Shown: in pieces, positions 62,704 to 64,000 of the stretch
Layout of the letters: every line of letters begins with the position of its first letter
Numbering within the stretch: position 1 is the stretch's first letter
NCBI GenBank assembly: GCA_026398435.1
Contig: JAPLSW010000033.1
Coordinates: 1-64,000 of the forward strand
From: Chlamydiota bacterium
Lineage (GTDB): Bacteria > Chlamydiota > Chlamydiia > Chlamydiales > Rhabdochlamydiaceae
DNA: 64,000 bases
Reading direction: 5' to 3'
Notes under the pieces: model-generated
Told to the model about the DNA's origin: nothing
The model's database searches: none
The model's input: the letters and a program-made list of their open reading frames with translations, nothing else
Position numbers and translations under genes: made by a program

Positions 62704-64000
62704 CTATCCTTCATCACAGCCTCGCGTGGCACGAATCACTTCTGTCGGTGTGGTAAGCCCTTGCATCACAAGATAGGCCCCTTCCTGCCGAAGTGTGCTA
62801 AGCCCACTTTTTTGCGCTATCCGCTGGAGCTCGCTTGCATCGGGAGATTTTAGCAGCTGCTGTTTTAGCGCTGTATTTATCGGCATAAGTTCATATATGC
62901 CGTGGCGCCCTTTAAAGCCCGAGCCATAACAGGACTCGCATCCAGCTCCTTGATAAAGCACCCCACCGGGCAGATCTGCTGGATCTATTTTCATATCTTC
63001 CAGCTCTTTTGTAGAGGGAACATAGGAGTGCTTGCAGTGGGGGCAAATAGTACGAACAAGCCTTTGCGCAAGAACTGCAACTACAGAGGAAGTTAGGAGG
63101 TATGATTCTATTCCCATATCTATCAATCTAGTTAAAGCGGAGGGAGCATCATTGGTGTGAAGTGTACTTAGTACTAAGTGGCCTGTAAGGGATGCTTGGA
63201 TTGCGATCTCAGCCGTTTCCCGATCTCGGATCTCACCGATCATGATGATATCGGGATCTTGTCTTAGGATGTGTCTAAGACCTGTTGCAAAGGTTAAAGA
63301 GATCTTCGGGTTCACTCCAATCTGGGCCATACCTTGGAGCTTATATTCTACAGGGTCTTCAATTGTCATCACATTCACCTCAGAGGAGTTGATATGAGAC
63401 AGAGCGCTGTAGAGGGTTGTTGTTTTACCGCTACCGGTTGGTCCCGTTACAAGAACGATCCCTTCCGAGAGGTTAATCAATTTCTCAAAGGAATCATAGA
63501 TGACCTTGCGCATGCCTATCTTGCCAAGACCGACCATTACGTTCGACTTATCGAGTATTCGCAGAACAATCCTCTCTCCATATACGCAAGGAACTGTACT
63601 TACTCGCATGTCGATATGGCGCCCGCCCATACGGAGTTTGATCCTTCCGTCTTGAGGGAGCCTTTGTTCTGCGATGTCGAGACGAGACATCACCTTTATC
63701 CGGGTGATAAGCTGGGATTGGTATTCTCTAGATGGGGCGTGTCTTGCCTGCAAGACCCCATCAATCCGATAGCGAACAGCAATGCCGAGCTCCATAGGCT
63801 CGAAGTGGATATCAGATGCCCCTTGCTGCACGGCTTCTTTAAAAATAGAATTTAGAATTTTAATGACAGGAGAATCAGACCTATCTTCTAGAAGATCATA
63901 TCCATCGTCTTCAACATCTTGGGAGTCATCTCTTTCAGAAGAAACAAGGGATGCCATAAGCTCAGAGGTCGCTCCCTCCCTGCTATGATAACATTTTTCA
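62704..64000 (-). CDS. gspE: type II secretion ATPase GspE (5' end beyond the window)
   Basis: The reading frame stays open to the window edge, so the N-terminal part is missing here; an ATG at 63957 would give a shortened 417-residue form. The ATPase has GASDIHFEP, Walker A GPTGSGKTTT, the Asp box EDPVEY, Walker B-type IIMIGEIRDRETAE, and the His-box STLHTND. A tetracysteine zinc finger (CPHC ... CESC) identifies GspE. It powers pseudopilus assembly. Confidence 0.92.
   Translation of the reverse strand, partial: EKCYHSREGATSELMASLVSSERDDSQDVEDDGYDLLEDRSDSPVIKILNSIFKEAVQQGASDIHFEPMELGIAVRYRIDGVLQARHAPSREYQSQLITRIKVMSRLDIAEQRLPQDGRIKLRMGGRHIDMRVSTVPCVYGERIVLRILDKSNVMVGLGKIGMRKVIYDSFEKLINLSEGIVLVTGPTGSGKTTTLYSALSHINSSEVNVMTIEDPVEYKLQGMAQIGVNPKISLTFATGLRHILRQDPDIIMIGEIRDRETAEIAIQASLTGHLVLSTLHTNDAPSALTRLIDMGIESYLLTSSVVAVLAQRLVRTICPHCKHSYVPSTKELEDMKIDPADLPGGVLYQGAGCESCYGSGFKGRHGIYELMPINTALKQQLLKSPDASELQRIAQKSGLSTLRQEGAYLVMQGLTTPTEVIRATRGCDEG

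Noticed and set aside
1-64000. CRISPR array, insertion sequence or prophage
   Set aside because: No regularly spaced repeat-spacer unit, transposase, integrase or phage structural gene was found; the only long repeats are internal to the ankyrin gene or flank it.

Overview
The window looks like a chromosomal segment of a chlamydia outside the genus Chlamydia, i.e. an amoeba- or arthropod-associated member of Chlamydiae. Four lines of sequence support this: chlamydia-like gene neighbourhoods (mnmG-lplA, sdhCAB-tatD, tolQRAB-pal-LysM lipoprotein, gspEFG with a SWIB protein), two MOMP-like outer-membrane porins, a SWIB protein with a histone-H1-like Lys/Ala tail, and several long chlamydia-type proteins with no wider family. 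A murI gene is present, which the animal-pathogen Chlamydia lack; this argues for an environmental lineage. Species cannot be named from the sequence alone.

Layout. 1-4400: a tiny bS22/mS38-like ribosomal protein, mnmG, a degenerate receiver/GGDEF protein, a secreted small protein and lplA. 4401-8200: a secreted TPR protein ending in an Ntox50-like toxin domain, followed by four tandem paralogous putative immunity genes, an orphan HicB fragment and a candidate structured RNA. 8273-14410: a glycosyltransferase-like gene, sdhB (apparently frameshifted), sdhA, sdhC, tatD, and a DUF5993-dsbB pair. 14411-26950: accessory DNA with decayed gene fragments, inverted repeats, a 1694-residue secreted Rhs/YD-repeat protein with its putative immunity gene, three orphan genes (including an NCS1-like transporter), and a detached toxin tip with two putative immunity genes.

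26965-36226: a BAAT/dienelactone-type hydrolase, the complete Tol-Pal operon, murI, an OmpR/PhoB response regulator and an MFS exporter. 36292-43640: a membrane TPR protein, an OppA lipoprotein, a 1170-residue protein fusing a large N-terminal domain to an OppA-like domain, and a protein that reads like two tandem SH2-like folds. 43690-52909: a DMT-type transporter, two MOMP-like porins and a tightly overlapping TPR / vWA / rsmD / coaD operon. 53121-64000: an ankyrin-repeat effector candidate with a possible cysteine-protease-like C-terminus, flanked by imperfect direct repeats, then a MORN/YwqK-repeat protein, the SWIB protein, and a type II secretion cluster that runs off the window end.

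How it fits together. The conserved blocks maintain the envelope (Tol-Pal, porins, type II secretion, MurI), respiration (succinate dehydrogenase), lipoate, CoA, tRNA and rRNA metabolism. Between them lie modules for interbacterial or host interaction: three separate toxin-immunity loci (4401-7645, 15230-20895, 25612-26645) and two effector-like genes (42764-43633, 54186-56681). The most unusual content is this concentration of polymorphic-toxin modules, with amplified or detached tip/immunity cassettes, in a presumed obligate intracellular bacterium. No searches or structure predictions were run; family names rest on reading the translated sequences.
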